The translations under genes were made by a program, and so were the position numbers. Source: Ignavibacteriales bacterium (GTDB lineage: Bacteria; Bacteroidota; Ignavibacteria; Ignavibacteriales; SURF-24). From it: 64,000 nucleotides of DNA. The stretch spans positions 62,001 through 126,000 of the forward strand of contig JAPLFH010000056.1 in the NCBI GenBank assembly GCA_026390815.1, read 5' to 3'. The notes under the pieces were generated by a model. It was not told the origin of the DNA. It searched no databases and saw only the letters and a list, made by a program, of their open reading frames with translations. Below are positions 63,942 through 64,000 of the stretch, piece by piece. Numbering within the stretch: position 1 is the first letter of the stretch; each line of letters starts with the position of its first letter.

Positions 63942-64000
63942 TCAGCAAATAAGAAATGTTGCCTGTAAGTCTTCGGGTTTTAAGTTCGGCAGTTCTTTAA
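63942..64000 (-). CDS. 3' end of a DUF433-like antitoxin gene (partial)
   Basis: The last 18 codons of a minus-strand gene that enters from the right edge: KELPNLKPEDLQATFLIC then TGA. The L-P-x-L-x-x-E-D-[LIV]-x-A pattern is the C-terminal signature of DUF433 (VapB-like) proteins; family members usually go on with a few more residues (FA), so a frameshift just before the stop is possible. Too short for certainty. Confidence 0.35.
   Translation of the reverse strand, partial: KELPNLKPEDLQATFLIC

Noticed and set aside
1-64000. tRNA or rRNA genes
   Set aside because: No T-loop GTTCGAATC-like sequence with a matching acceptor stem and no rRNA core sequence was found on either strand.
1-64000. 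Insertion sequences or prophage genes
   Set aside because: No transposase, integrase, capsid or terminase-like protein is present; the accessory region at the right end has only small toxin-antitoxin-type genes.

Overview
Kind of organism. The window is AT-rich (about one third G+C by eye) and protein-dense. It looks like a chromosome piece from a Gram-negative bacterium of the Bacteroidetes/Chlorobi/Ignavibacteria side of the tree. The reasons are: four secreted proteins end in a type IX secretion (T9SS) sorting domain of the Ignavibacteria style (QN[FY]PNPFNP); the primary sigma factor is the short ~286-residue Bacteroidetes form; several upstream regions carry TTG-N19/21-TAnnTTTG-like promoters; and there are many lipoproteins and outer-membrane beta-barrels. 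I see no tRNA, rRNA, CRISPR array or insertion sequence.

Layout. 1-9.2 kb (minus strand mostly) is an envelope region: a LolB/DUF4292-like lipoprotein (cut by the edge), a TPR lipoprotein, an ATP-grasp enzyme, rsgA (apparently with an AUC start codon), and a compact operon of three low-complexity lipoproteins that all end in Arg-Arg-Arg plus a FadL/PorV-like barrel. 9.2-15 kb holds cysS, a nine-heme T9SS-exported cytochrome, a candidate structured RNA and two tandem barrel paralogs. 15-24 kb is a long minus-strand operon, yggS-divIVA-punA-(membrane protein)-ileS-dksA-like-lspA-lspA-rluD. It keeps the gene order of the yggS...divIVA-ileS-ylyA-lspA-rluD block of Bacillus; its IleRS carries the swapped GXHH form of the HIGH motif. 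24-38.8 kb has two orphan hybrid-sensor histidine kinases with sister catalytic cores, metG, a three-gene periplasmic chaperone operon (PpiC/SurA type) followed by a MoxR ATPase, an AI-2E-type transporter, pta and an exported glutathione peroxidase. 39-46.5 kb is a full SUF iron-sulfur operon, sufB-C-D-S-U-T, ending with a bacilliredoxin, an Rrf2 regulator and a rhodanese. 46.7-55.2 kb is a secreted-protein block: M28 peptidase, YCF48/BNR-like propeller, M14 carboxypeptidase and C1B peptidase. 55.2-59.6 kb has an EamA transporter, rpoD with an unknown follower gene, an acidic repeat protein and an RRM protein. 59.6-64 kb is looser accessory DNA: an XRE regulator with a palindromic operator, 0.9 kb of near-empty AT-rich DNA, an unknown gene pair, DUF2283, a ParE-type toxin/antitoxin pair and the end of a DUF433 gene.

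How the parts work together. Most of the window serves the cell envelope: lipoprotein maturation (two LspA), periplasmic folding (PpiC/SurA proteins), T9SS cargo and surface redox. The best candidates for something undescribed are the Arg-tail lipoprotein/barrel operon (4.3-7.8 kb), the candidate RNA at 13.2 kb, and the sigma/anti-sigma-like pair at 61-62.7 kb. Functional names rest on recognised motifs read by eye; no database search was possible.
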